Below are positions 39,009 to 50,299 of a DNA stretch of 64,000 nucleotides, piece after piece. Every line of letters starts with the position of its first letter. Position 1 is the stretch's first letter. This stretch comes from Sordaria brevicollis (lineage: Eukaryota > Ascomycota > Sordariomycetes > Sordariales > Sordariaceae). The translations under genes and the position numbers were made by a program. The notes under the pieces were generated by a model. The model had not been told where the DNA came from, searched no databases, and saw only the letters and a program-made list of their open reading frames with translations. The DNA lies in the NCBI GenBank assembly GCA_033439795.1, contig JAUTDP010000008.1:2852001-2916000 (forward strand). Reading direction: 5' to 3'.

Positions 39009-42000
39009 GCTCGCACCGGCTCCACATATTGACTCCACAATTTCCTGAAATGCGGAGGTGGGGCACAGTAACACTGACGGTGGGCTTCCTTCTCCCGTGA
39101 CACTTCGTGAAGCTGGTAGTGCACAGAAAGAACCGACTTCAAGTCCATTTAGGTACTCTGGCACTGCCAACCGCTGGAGGCTTGTTTGCCATGAGAATCT
39201 CAAGGCAGTGAGGAAAGGCAAGTTGTCTGCTCGCTAATCTCCCACGATCTTGCTTTCTTGCGGTCTACCACCCTCCTCCGGACTGAGTGCCCCTGATCAT
39301 CAACACCACAACGCACACTACAGTTCGAAAACAGGCTGTGGAGCGGGAACGAATGCGACTGAATGCCAGATGATGAAGATCACGCTTTCAGTTGGACGAT
39401 GGGCACGGGGATGGGCACGGGGATGGGCATGGGGGAAGAGGAAGCCTTGGCTGCCTTGCAAGGACAAGGCTACTGTGTTATGAAGGAGGCCGATAGTCGT
39501 CGGCTCTCGCAGCTTTCCTGGGAACAGTCACACAAAAACTTGAAAGTTAGGGTTGCCTTAGGGTCGATCTGGGGAAGATGCAGGGGCACGAAAGGGTCGT
39601 TGTGATCCCCTGATATCGTACACAGGTTGACATCCATTTAGGAGGATGTTTTCCGGCTACCTCAACGAAGTCAAGGCATTTCACTGTGTACAAACAACAA
39701 ATTCTAAGGTATGGTATATCTTAAGAGGTTGTGAGTCTAAGCACTTCACTACAGATCAACATCACCACGGGCATCAACCACAGCGCCTGATACGCGCAAC
39801 CAACGCTAACATTGTGTCTCAGACTTCGCCGCCCATCTTGATAAGCACAAGGGCCTGATCAGCCCAAACCGAGCTTTCAGATCTTGCAAAAAGATGGCAA
39901 TCTCAGCAGCAGATGACACTGGAGATCTGGTAGACTGATCAGGCTACCGAGATATAGGCGGAGACTCGACTCACTCGGAGACGGCCAACGTCCCTGTGAA
40001 TCATGTCTGCTCGTCAACACCCCCTTCATCGAGACACCCTGATGTTGCAATATCTTGGCCTGCTTTTCCAGTCAACCAGTCAGCCAGTCACGCCAGTCAA
40101 GCCATCACGCCTGTGTATCCCAACATTTGAGCCGCAATCCAAGCTCTCGGTGCTTGTAACCTTGCAACCTCCTCGCGCAGCCACGACAGGTTTCAGCCAA
40201 TATGGCGTCCTTTGGCGCCATATGCCAACTGCTCCAGCGGTTGACAGCTCGACAGTCTCGCTGGAGTCTCGGTTGTATCAAGCGATCCCAGACAGCTCCC
40301 AATTCTCTGGTAAGCAAGGCCCTGTCTGACTGACTGGCTCCGACGTCCGCGTCATCAACCTAACTCCATCACGGCAGCGGGCTTTCAGTTCCTGTGCAGT
40401 AGTGCAGTTCTCCCATCGACTGTGTACCTTTGCACACGAAGACGAAGGCGGCGAACGTTGGGTACCTTTGCCCTTGCTAGCTTCCCTCGAGGCTCCCCTG
40501 GTGAGTGAAAAATTCCACGATGGCGGTAACCAAAGCGAACAATGTGCGGTAAGGCCTTAGGAGCGAAGAACCCACTTTGTTAGGGTTAACCGTGGTCAAG
40601 TCATGCAACTAGCGACCTGAGCGGTACCTGAAATCCACATCAAAAAGGGCGGTGATATGCAGGTATTTCAAAGGTCAAACAAGCGGTGATGAACCAAAAG
40701 CAACGCAAAGGCTACGCCAGAGTGGAAACATTCGAACACGGCGTGTGTGAAATTTTTCATCGCTAGAAGAGTCTGGGCAAGCTGGCAAGCTCACTGGCAC
40801 CGCCCAGTTGGGTGCTGGCTCGGGGCGGACAGTAGTGTCTTCACCGATGGTATGAAAATGGGTTTTCGAGCTAAAACAGTCCTGCCAGGCTCCCATGAAC
40901 CCGAAACGTGAAATGGAGTCCCGCTTGGTGGTGGTAAGAATGTACACAGTTGGCTTTGGTCCTTTGGGCTTTCTTTAGCAGTGAGCTAACTGCTAGCTTC
41001 TATCCGCCCGTCAACTGTCAACTGTGGAAACAACATACGAAAAGTGTCTCGAGTTCCAATGACATCACTTTGGGAAATTGGCGAGATACAAGCAAAATCA
41101 CGACAGTTTACGATGCCCGGTGGTTTTCGGTGATTCAACTCGATCACCAAGTTTTTCTTTTGCTGTTGTCGTGATTGCTTCTGTCTCACAGGCGAGGAGA
41201 GACAGGGAAGGGACGGGCGCGTGGAAAGACGAAAGGAAGGAGCAACTTTGGAATCTCCGAACTGCCCGGTATTGACGAATCGAAGTGCTCCTCTCTCATT
41301 TAACCTCCATTTTTACTTATTCTGCTTTTTTTGCTCTTGCTGTTTTTCTTATTTTGCCCAATCTCCGATAGTTTGTCAGTTTGTTCGTTAACAATCGTCA
41401 CCCCCTCCCCCCTGCCCTTTGTACTGGTGCTAGTGAATTGCCTGCCGAAGCTCTTGCTCGCACAATTAACCAACCACAACACAAGGAGACTTCTCACGCC
41501 CTTCCCATGATTCTTCCATCACCGTGTCCGGGTTGTCACTGTGTACCAGGTCCAAGAACAACGGTTGATTGCGAGGGCTCAAGTCTCTGGAACAGTGTCC
41601 ATTCCCTCATCGAAGCCCGGCAAGAGACAGTGCAAGATGCGAGTGTGATTAGGTGTGAGGATGAGTGAGCGCTACGCCAAACAAAGTCTAGCGCTTGGCT
41701 GTGAGAGCCAGCCCTCTGATCCCCCTCGAGTCCTTTCTTGGCAACACTCATCGTCTCCTGGAAGCCAATGAGAGAGGCGAATCTGAGAAGCTGCTGCTCA
41801 CTTTGGCGCATCTCATCTCAGCAAATACTTACTTTCAGCACTTTCTTATTTCGGATTTCCATGATGGGTTTAATGGGGAAACAAGAGAAGGAGGAGAAGG
41901 CTATATCGCAAATATTGGATAGTGGCAGCACGCTGTTGACCCTATGACAATGGCTTCTCTCTATCTCATCGTGGTCTTCTCTCTCTCCCCCGAGGCAGAA

Positions 42001-42927
42001 GAGTGAGGAGTCCCTACATATCAGGAAGTATGCAAAAAGCTTGAAGAGGAAAGACGCAACAAGTTACAACGAGGCGAATGGAGGAATGGTGAAGTTTGGA
42101 AAGCGGCTGGGAGTGCGCCTGGCTGCATGTCCGTTCACGTTCTGAAAACAAGCGCAGTATCTCCAACCTATAACATATACGATCCTACTCTAGGGCTACA
42201 TTCATTTACAGCACTACTGTACAGCGGGCCAGAAAATATCAAACTAATGCCAGGGACACACGGTAAACAGCATCGTGGTGAATGGTAACATAGCATTGGC
42301 AATGGGGCCAGCAGCCAGATGTTGGATTTGACGACAACAACCTCTGTGGGGGGTGTTTGCCGTGATTCGAATATTCAGGCGTGATATGACGATACAAGCA
42401 AGTGAAGGTTTTAAAAAGAACGTAATCAGAGCACGCAAGAATACTTCTACTACCATAGGTAGCAGAATGAACCGCCAACCTCCAGCCGCTTATTGCATGC
42501 TGGATGTAGTACGAAAAAGCCTTTCGCTTGCCGGTTATTCACATTTCCTTATAGAAAGAGCTGTGCAATGAGGAATGTAAACTTTGGTCATCGGGGTCCA
42601 TAATTTGCATCATGTCAAGACACCTTTCCTCTGTCCATTAATACGTAGAGGCAGCAACCGATATCGCCGAAAGACAAGAGTCCAAACCGGCGTGCTTCCC
42701 TTGCTTTCAAAGATTTATTTATTTTTTATTTATTTATTTTTTATATAAGAACTTCAAAAGATGTCTCACAGGACGATGAGATTTCATCATTACCACTTGA
42801 TACAAACGAACCGAACTGAACTGAGACAACGGGCAACACAGCCCAGCCAGGCAGACACGGTAGAAATTGATGTTGGTTAATATTCCTTCACTTGTAAAGT
42901 GACACCCCTTTCCCACCAGGGTAAAAC

Positions 42928-42954
42928 CTCTCTCTCTCTCTCTCTCTCTCTCTC
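42928..42954 (+). repeat. (TC)13 microsatellite
   Basis: Thirteen uninterrupted TC units, preceded by c. It generates Arg-Glu and Ser-Leu repeats in chance frames on the two strands. Confidence 0.95.
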
Positions 42955-43059
42955 GAGTCCGAAACAGAAAAAAGAAACGAGAGAAAAGGACTTTCGTTTG
43001 AAGAAGGCCGGTGAGAAACGCCAGTCCTATCAGGGACTGCAAAAGAACTTCTTTCTTTC

Positions 43060-43075
43060 TTTTTTTTTTTTTTTT
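43060..43075 (+). repeat. T16 homopolymer
   Basis: Sixteen consecutive T residues following a cttt-rich lead. Confidence 0.95.
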
Positions 43076-43107
43076 CGCTCCACGCCCCTGGGCCGCCACA
43101 TCGGAAA

Positions 43108-43137
<30 letters not shown>
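43108..43137 (+). repeat. G30 homopolymer
   Basis: Thirty consecutive G residues, very long for a natural G run. The exact length may be uncertain in the assembly. It produces poly-Gly and poly-Pro in chance frames on the two strands. Confidence 0.9.
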
Positions 43138-43138
<1 letters not shown>

Positions 43139-43203
43139 ATGAGAGAAATGATAGAACGAAGGGCAGCAAGAGAAGGAACATTAAACAATCGTGAAAAGAA
43201 GGG

Positions 43204-43215
43204 AAAAAAAAAAAA
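43204..43215 (+). repeat. A12 homopolymer
   Basis: Twelve consecutive A residues. With the TC, T and G runs, four simple tracts fall within 290 bp. Confidence 0.95.
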
Positions 43216-45356
43216 AGGTTCGCCCGTAGGTGGGTAAAGTCCGAGCCAGTTCTTGTTCCTTGTGCTCTTCGTTGTGAACTTTTCTTTTGCGTCGAGTAGA
43301 GGTATCTTCCATAAGTCCAACACATTACCTTCAGGTAAGCATTTTACCCAGATATCTCTGATAGTTATCATGTTGTTCTCTCGAGATCATTTCAGAGCTT
43401 GGCTTCGTATGTACCGGCACAGCCCAGTTTCCACGCGTCGTCTTACACACAGTCCATTGACCCTTGGAGCAGGTTGACACTTTACCAAGATCACCACCAT
43501 CATGACCAGCCAAGGATCAGAGAAAAAGTTTATCTTGGAGGACCATTCTTCACATGTCTTTAACCGTCTTTTGTTCAGAGCACGCGCTCGATTCGAGACA
43601 GCCTGTGAACGAGGAAGCCACAAGCGGCTGTGACGGAATTCGGGCCAGGCCACCAATAATCTTTCTTTCCTTCGATATGCGACAGCAAAAAGGCTTTTTT
43701 CTCTCCCTTTGTGTGTGTGTCTGTCTGACAATCTCCTGGTCTGTGAGTCTTTCGTCCTATCTGTCTGTGTCACTCGGCGGAGGGCCAGGCTGCCTACCAA
43801 AGAGGGGAGGGGGCTGATGGATGTGGTGATGGATGGTATGTAGTGGTGTGGTGGTGTGGGGTGTTTCGTTAGAAAGGCGCAGTATGTTGAAGATAGTATG
43901 TATGGTAGTTCATGGCAGAAGCGAATGGAAGACAAGACAAGACGGGCTAAAATGAGTTGAGTTCGGCAACGCATGACGACGACGGGTAGTAGATGAACAG
44001 GTGTTCGTTGCGACTGTATGTATGAGCAATCTGATAGGGGAAAAAAAGACGGTTGGTGATATTAACGCATATGCATTTTCATTTTGTTATTGTTGTTCAT
44101 TTTCCTTTTCGCTGAGAGGAAGGAAAAACGATTCAACTTTCTTCTCATTCGTCCCCGCGCTTGTGGCGACCATTGAGAACCGAGCGTGCCCCTGGCCCTC
44201 TGCAGCTCTGCTCGATATGTCAAATTATTAGCCGTTGAAAAGAGCAAGCAGACCATGCCCAATGGAGCTCGCAATTCGGCAATCTTCAAATGAGTCTATG
44301 CTGAACTTCTTTTGAACGAAGTCAACTGGCTTTTTTAGCTTCAACACCTCAGATCTTCCCAACTCACACAATCAACAATCCCAACCAGCTGGACAAGGCC
44401 AGGCTCCCCAGGTCTTAACGCTTCGGTTGTTGGTGGCATATGATCAGACCAAGAAAGGATCGGCGTGTGGAAGGGGTCAAAGAGCGAGATCCAATTTTGA
44501 TGTGTGTCGAGTGTGCTTGGGTTCGTTAGTCTCGCCTTCGATGAGAATCTATGTTGCCATCCATCCCCATTCAATAGCCCATTTTTTACTTCTACCCGAA
44601 CAGGAAGCGGAAATTTCTTGGTAGTGGCGTGATTCCAGAGCACTACAGAGTAGACGAGACTTGAACTAGCAAGGTGCTTAAATCGTTAGAGGTAGTATGA
44701 CCCATCGTGGTGGTTCTTGGTAATGATGATGGCTGATCAAGAACGTTGTGATAGATGTGTCAGGTTTGAGGAGTAAGACTCCATGATGAAAGAAAATTCC
44801 CATTGAAGCACACACAAGGTTCTCAACGTCTCCGGAGTTGATCTGTTCAATGCCAGGGTGCGTGAAGCTGGTTGCGCAGATATTCTCCCATGACCGATAA
44901 GCCATGGCAATCAGCTCTCCTTGGTGTGCTCAGAATCACAGCGTTGTTGAATAACGAGGCCTTGATATACAGCATGAACGCTGCCTGGGTTCTTACCTTC
45001 GATATTAGATATCCCAGAACATTGGGGGAGGGGGGGTTTTGTGATGTCTCAGGTTCCACGGGTTTATTAAAACCAAGGTCCTTCAACCGAGCTAGACCGT
45101 GTACCGTCTGGTGACAGGTCGACTTTCACCTTTATAACTGTCGTTAACAACGCCCTTCTTCTTCGAGTGTTGATGACATGAGTGAGACTAAGGTCGCTTT
45201 TAGGTGAACGGTGACCGGAAATTAACACACAGTAGACACATTGATCTGACAGCCAAGAGGCTGATGGCTGAAGGTTCTACCATCTTGTCCCGCCGAGAAC
45301 CCTCGTGAACTGAGGAAGCATTAGTCAAATCACTCAGCACACCCTCGAGATTTTTA

Positions 45357-45369
45357 CCCCCCCCCCCCC
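45357..45369 (+). repeat. C13 homopolymer
   Basis: Thirteen consecutive C residues. Confidence 0.95.
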
Positions 45370-45960
45370 TCGACACCAATACCAAGGACACGGTTAGCTG
45401 CTGACGGGCTTGACTGAGCGAGCGGGATGGGCAACAGCGGGGACAATGAGTTTGCTGGGCTGGAGAATGGGATTTAGTCGGCAGTGGTGCGTGCGCCCTG
45501 CTAGCAAGGAGGAGAACTGTAATGATCTTCCACAAGGATCGGCTTATCTGTTGTTGATGTTGGTGTTGATGTTAGACCCTTACGATTCTTGCGCAATACT
45601 CGAAAGGGAAATGCCAGGTGTGCGCACGAGCTTACTGTGTACACCTTCGTTTTAGCGTTTAAGGTCCCCAGTCGAACAGAAAGAGCTCCGTTGCGATTGG
45701 TCTTGGTTCCGAAGATTAGAATAGTTTGATATTGATGGAAGCCGTCTCCGAAAGAAATTCATCAGCCTTGTCATCTAGTAGGGGTGCCGGTGGCCTTGTA
45801 AGTTGCGGTGTTCATCTGCTATGCAATAAGTGTTGTTTCCCCAGATATCACATCTCAACTGGGCCGAGTATATCGCTGGTAGTTGTGGCAAAAGTAGACC
45901 TTTTATTTCGCCCACGAACCGTCCTCCTAGTCGGCTTTTTTGAGCTGTCGGAAGTGACGT

Positions 45961-46760
45961 TCACATCTGTGATATCTTAGCCCGAGTCTGCCCCTCGTGC
46001 TCAAGAGACTGAAAAAAGCGTTGAGCCCCTCGACGTCTTTCAGTGTCCATGAGACCTATCCATAACCTCGTGGGGGTTCCTGCGTCTGTATCGTGGGCAC
46101 CAATGGCATAGTATCGATGGATGACTGCCAGGCCGATGAAACCCACGGCGTGTGGGATGTTGAAGAGGAGGAGAAGAACCTGTGAGATATCGGAGTGCCA
46201 GGCATTCCAACGGACCCGATCTTCATCCCCACAAACATCACCAAGATAGCCAATGTGGGGCAGCCGCCACATGGGATGGCCGCCAATGTCCAATGAATGT
46301 CACTGTCCACTGGATAAGGACTTCTTGGCTTTCTTCGCAGGTCGAGAGCTGGGGTGCTCTCCCGCAGCGGGGGCTGCCCACAAAAGAGCGTTGAACAAAT
46401 CGCCTGACTTGCCGCTGCTGGGTACCGTATGTACTGTGCAGAGAGGACGGTCATGGAGCAAGAAACAACATCGTGATAGTGAGTTCCATGATATCCCCTG
46501 AAACTCATTGTGCCGTTGATGTTGCATGCGATAATATCGGTTATATGCCCATTGAGCTGGCTGCATACTGAGGGCAAAGCACAAAATAAGGTGCAAATGA
46601 AATGTTTTGAGAAGCGCTTGCTCTGAAGCGTCGTGCTGCGGTTCCGGGCAAACCACTCTATCTCGTTGTTGATCAGGAGATATGCCATCGACGGCGGGTA
46701 GCAGGATCTGTTGTGAGCAGTGCAGTGGTGCCACTCCGAACCATTTTTTTCCACAATCAA
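45961..46760 (-). pseudogene. Possible unidentified coding remnant in the island
   Basis: Two overlapping minus-strand frames are unusually long. One (46734 to 45961) is open for about 255 codons except for a single TGA at 46300-46302. It includes a hydrophobic segment VLLLLFNIPHAVGFIGLAVI near 46150 and then a charged tail with DTERRRGAQRFF. The other (46760 to 46056) is open for 234 codons from a TTG, Ser/Thr/Cys-rich with GCPTLAILVMFVGMKIGSVG near 46215. At most one is real. I recognise neither. The first looks more protein-like and could be a decayed membrane protein, with TGA from CGA or TGG. Chance cannot be excluded. Confidence 0.2.
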
Positions 46761-46980
46761 AGAGAAAGAGCGGACCAGACCGTCATGTACGCAGTGCCGT
46801 GTAGAGCACTTTTACCTGTCGTCCAACGCCAGCAATACGGTGCCCAGTCAGTGATATGGAGACTCCGCACGCCATCAAGCGAGGCCGCGTAAGGACGTTG
46901 CCATGAAAGGTTAGGCCTTCACTGTGATATCTCTGAAGAGACAGGCTCATGGGACCCCTTCCTATCGGGTTTCCGACTAC

Positions 46981-47300
46981 AGTAATGTCCCCTACAATTG
47001 CAAGTGGGGCGGGCAGCCGAATTCTATTACAAAAGGGGGGGTTTTGCAATAGAGGGTGCGGGTACACAGACTAGCTATAACCTTTTGGCTATTAGGAGAA
47101 AGCGACTAGGGCGAAAAAGCGGGTCGTTAAGCCTCCCGGTAAGCGGGTATAAGTGCCGCGCCTACTAAAATTAAACCCCTTCTTTTGTAAAAACGGGCCG
47201 CTAATATTTATAATAATAGTTAGTAATCCTCCCCCGCAGAAGGAATGCGGGCAGTTAAATTCCCTTATAAAAGAGGGAGTTCTAGTAAAAAGGGGGCCTT
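46981..47300 (+). repeat. Two diverged direct repeats at the island edge
   Basis: Copy 1 (about 46981-47060) and copy 2 (about 47222-47300) both begin agtaat. Both contain gcgggcag(cc/tt)(g/a)aattc, then tta(c/t)aaaag(g/a)ggg(g/a)gtt. Copy 1 is less mutated. It holds an inverted repeat tctattacaaaa / ttttgcaataga around a G7 loop (47022-47052). Such blocks may be ends of a DNA transposon or subterminal repeats, but no matching terminal pair or transposase was found. Confidence 0.5.
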
Positions 47301-47991
47301 ACAACTATAGGGGTCTTTACTATATAATAGACCCCTTATTTAATTATTAGCGCGGTTTACGCCCTATATTTTTTTATAAGGGGGTTATAAGGGGTTTTAC
47401 CAACTAAAACACCCAAATCTACGCTATCTAATTAGTTGAAAATCACGTATAAATTTTTCTTATTCGAATACTAAAATACTTATAAATAATCGAAATTTTA
47501 ATTATAATTAGCTCTAACTCTTTTATATTAATTAGAAACCAATATAATTACTCCAATAAAATTTCCCCACCTTTTATAATCGGTAAAGTTATAATATATT
47601 TCTAAAGTATTTATAGGGTATTATAATAATTTAATATATTTAACCAACCAAAAATTAGGATTATAACCGAAAAAACTAATAAATAACGGATTTTTTAAGT
47701 ATTTAAATACCTAAATTAGGAAACCCTTTAAATTAATTATTTAGGCTCACTATATTAAAAAAAGCTACTAAACGTTCGATTTCGATTAGAATCCGAAATT
47801 TAAAGCCTTAAATATATTATTTATTTGCGTATATAAATTATATTTACTAACGTATAGACCTTTATATTATCTATACACCTATTAAGACTAATTTCGATTA
47901 TTTAATTATATATAACCCTCTTTCTAATATATATATAACCCTCCTTCTCTAATATTCTTTAATACTCTTTATATTATTTTCTTTTAATAAT
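47061..47991. other. Transition from GC island to RIP-mutated DNA
   Basis: GC content and CpA fall gradually over this stretch. It has G- and C-rich patches (cccccgcag, agggggcc) and a hairpin aggggtct / agacccct at about 47318-47345. An open frame at 47153-47350 is probably chance, although its minus strand shows an FYQNSLFYKGI segment resembling the FCNRIRLPA segment of the neighbouring repeat. No gene can be assigned. Confidence 0.45.
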
Positions 47992-47996
47992 TTCCT
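47992..47996. repeat. Target-site duplication of the solo LTR, left (ttcct)
   Basis: ttcct precedes the LTR start at 47997; the same five bases occur at 55688-55692 after the separated LTR end. Confidence 0.85.
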
Positions 47997-48248
47997 TGTT
48001 ATAGGATTAAACCTATATTATACCTAGTACACGCACTAACTACCCTTATAGGTACTTAACTCCCTAGTAGCCATTCACAACTATAATACATATGCTATAG
48101 CACGATATAGCCCAAATTTGGTTACTAATAATTATATGCAGTGTTACGTAGGCGTGCACGGGCTAGGGCATGGGCTCGCGCCCATATATCCAACCCTCCA
48201 CGCACACTTCCCATTTCCTTTCCTTCGTACTTTAACACATATCCTAAT
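47997..48248 (+). repeat. Solo LTR of the A/B family, left part (252 bp), split by element C
   Basis: It begins tgttataggattaaacctat, as tgtcacaggattatacctgt in element B, and follows the B LTR to about cacatatcctaat. At 48249 element C begins. The remaining ~30 bp of the LTR resume at 55658. It keeps many CpA and TpG dinucleotides that A and B have lost, so it is far less RIP-mutated than LTRs attached to full elements. Confidence 0.9.
48244..48248. repeat. Target-site duplication of element C, left (ctaat)
   Basis: ctaat before the LTR of C; the partner at 55653-55657 is ctaac, differing by one C/T transition. Confidence 0.75.
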
Positions 48249-48476
48249 TGTAAGGGGCACAGTATAGTTAGTATAAATACTAGGTCTTAATAAATCGATA
48301 AGGTTCTACGAAGAGGAAAAGGGAGGAAGGGAGGCGCCTTTTAGGCGGCATTAGCCAACTATCCTTTTGAGGATTAGGGTACGGGCTACTCCGCTTACTA
48401 TAGCGGTAAGGACCGCGATTGGCGGCCCGATTAGTAATATTAATTAAATTTAATTACGGGTATTAACCCTATAATA
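48249..48476 (-). repeat. Left LTR (3' LTR) of element C, 228 bp
   Basis: Starts tgtaaggggcacag on the plus strand where the right LTR has tataaggaatatag. It ends ataata at 48476. Outer end preserved, inner end mutated. Confidence 0.92.
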
Positions 48477-48500
48477 TTAGCCTCCCCCTTCTTTCCTAAT
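48477..48500 (-). promoter_or_regulatory. Polypurine tract of element C (minus strand)
   Basis: On the minus strand the bases entering the LTR read gaaagaagggggaggctaa, a purine tract of the kind that primes plus-strand synthesis. It fixes both the orientation and the LTR edge. Confidence 0.8.
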
Positions 48501-48779
48501 TAGAAATACTATATATAAGTAGGTATATAGTTACGTAGACCCTAAATATTAAACGATAGGTTACTATTACGTATACTTCTAATATATACCCCGCGCTTCT
48601 CTTTTTTTCTCTCTCCTTCTCCTCTTTCCTCCTTTAACCTATCGGATAATTAAAATTATAAATATTAAATAACGCGTATTCCTATTAACGTATATTAAAC
48701 GTATCTTTATTACTTTTATTATTTTTAATATTATTATTATTATTATTATCCTTCCTATTAATCCTTTTATAAGCGTATT

Positions 48780-50090
48780 AATTAATTATTAATTAATCGC
48801 CGTCAAAATAAATACCCCTATTATTATTATTTAATTCGAATTCTTTTACAAATTCCTAACTTTATAGGAAATTATTAATTCGCTTACTCCGCCGCCTATT
48901 CCTATTCCTACCTCCTATTATAGTAAGGGCGCTACTAAGGTCGCTATTTTTAAACCTATTACCCCGCTAAAGCCCCGCTAAATTCGGCCTAATATTATTA
49001 TTACCGGCGTAGCCGGTAAATTTATTCCCAACAATATTCGCGAATACGTCCTATCCGGAACCGAACCTTAAAATTTTTAATATAAAGATTATTTAATTAA
49101 TAAATATAATTATATTATATTTAGTAAGGATTCTTTTACTTTTGCGTATTTATTTTATTAATACGTTTGTAAAAGCTACGAATTCGTTCTTATTTAAGTC
49201 TAATCCGCTTTTAAAATTTAGTACGCCGAAGGGTATATATTTAAAAATTCCTATAACGGTTATTTCGCCGCGTTTAAAATTTTATTAGGATTTTAAATTT
49301 TAGAGAAATAAAGCTTTATTTTTATATAAATTTCCTTTTTTTCGCCCAATAGGTCCTCTAATTATTAATATACTTTAATAATTCTATTAATTAAATTATT
49401 ATTAAAACGCTTCCTATAAAGCTTTCTTCCTTTATTAAAATTACCGACGGTTCGATTAATATTACAGAAATTTAGGCTTTTAAAAAACGAATTTATAAAT
49501 TCGAAAATCTTAGGGAGTAATTATTTAATTTAATAATTAATATAGAGAAGGTAAAATAGGTAAATAGCCGATATATAAATTTTAACCGCCTAATTAAAAA
49601 TTATAATACTTATACTATTATTAAAATTATTATTACCGACGCTACCGCCGCTAATATTATTATTACCGTTACCGCCGCCGTTATTAAAGAAGTTATTATT
49701 ATTTAATTTTTATCGACGAAGAAGAAAAGAAAGGGAAAGGAGGTCGAGGGAAGTAGTAAGAAGTAATATAATGGATTTAAGTAATAGGAAATATAACGTT
49801 TCCCTTTAAATATCCGCTCCGAATATAATATCCGCCTTTTATTTTCTTCTTCTTTTATTGCCGTTGGGCTTTTACGCTTGAAAAATTACTATCCCGCGCT
49901 TCCTATTTTCCGCTATTACGCTTATAAGCCTTTAAATATTTATAATTTTATTAATATTTATATATTTAATTATAAAGAGGAGGAGGAGATTATTATCGAA
50001 GAATTTATATTAGAGGTAATAAAGGATAATTTAATAAAAGATATTTGAATTAAATTAATTATTAATTTCGTTAAGGCCCCGCCCTAATTA
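48780..50090 (+). pseudogene. Extra frame antisense to gag-pol in element C
   Basis: On the plus strand, opposite to pol, a protein-like frame of about 430 codons can be followed through RIP stops. It opens Pro-rich (SLTPPPIPIPTSYYSKGATK, about 48880) and continues with ITGVAGKFIPNNIREYVLSG (about 49000). A frame change near 49320 follows. Then come a predicted coiled coil (AFKKRIYKFENLRE and onward, about 49470-49600) and a basic nuclear-signal-like KKKRKGKEVEGSSKK (about 49718). An acidic segment (EEEEIIIEEFILEVIKD, about 49976) ends near 50084. The minus strand here has no comparable frame. I do not recognise the protein. It may be an accessory antisense gene or an acquired host gene. Confidence 0.5.
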
Positions 50091-50299
50091 ATTTATTATT
50101 TATTTTAATCCGTATTTAAAAATCTTTTATTTTGCTTATAATATATTTCGCTTCGTTTATAGCCTTTTATAAGAATTTTTTAATATATTAGTCGATTAAG
50201 CCGTTATTATCCGCGGTTAAATTGTATTAAATTTCAAATTTGTTTAAAACGATAATATTTTTAAAATTCTTTAATAATTTTTATATTAAATCCTAATAT

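Larger units (their letters stand above)
39009..47060. other. GC-balanced island, right part (about 8 kb), no convincing gene
   Basis: Base composition is normal and CpA/TpG are abundant, so this is the only large RIP-free DNA in the window. Open frames on both strands are short (60-234 codons) and mostly low-complexity or antisense to each other; I do not call them genes. It is rich in pyrimidine tracts, microsatellites and homopolymers, as in promoter, 5' UTR or intergenic DNA of filamentous fungi. A 12-bp repeat (gggcacggggat, three units) lies at about 39402-39436 and cagtca repeats at about 40070-40103. A hairpin atatggcg/cgccatat is at 40200-40223. It could hold a non-coding RNA, a small intron-rich gene or decayed gene remnants. 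Confidence 0.5.

Noticed and set aside
38906..39221. Two 80-codon minus-strand frames
   Set aside because: They span the Copia LTR edge and flank and overlap each other; no protein character.
40003..40329. 108-codon plus-strand frame
   Set aside because: It overlaps a 70-codon minus frame, covers cagtca repeats and a hairpin, and shows no recognisable domain.
42888..43325. Minus-strand frames with poly-Pro and Arg-Glu runs
   Set aside because: They are translations of the G30 and (TC)13 tracts.
43387..43974. 195-codon open frame on the minus strand of the island
   Set aside because: It runs across CT/GT-rich simple sequence with low-complexity Arg/Ser/Thr content and overlaps other open frames. 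No motif or start context supports it.
39009..47060. tRNA or rRNA genes in the island
   Set aside because: I looked for GGTTC-type B boxes with a cloverleaf context and for conserved rRNA stretches and found none.
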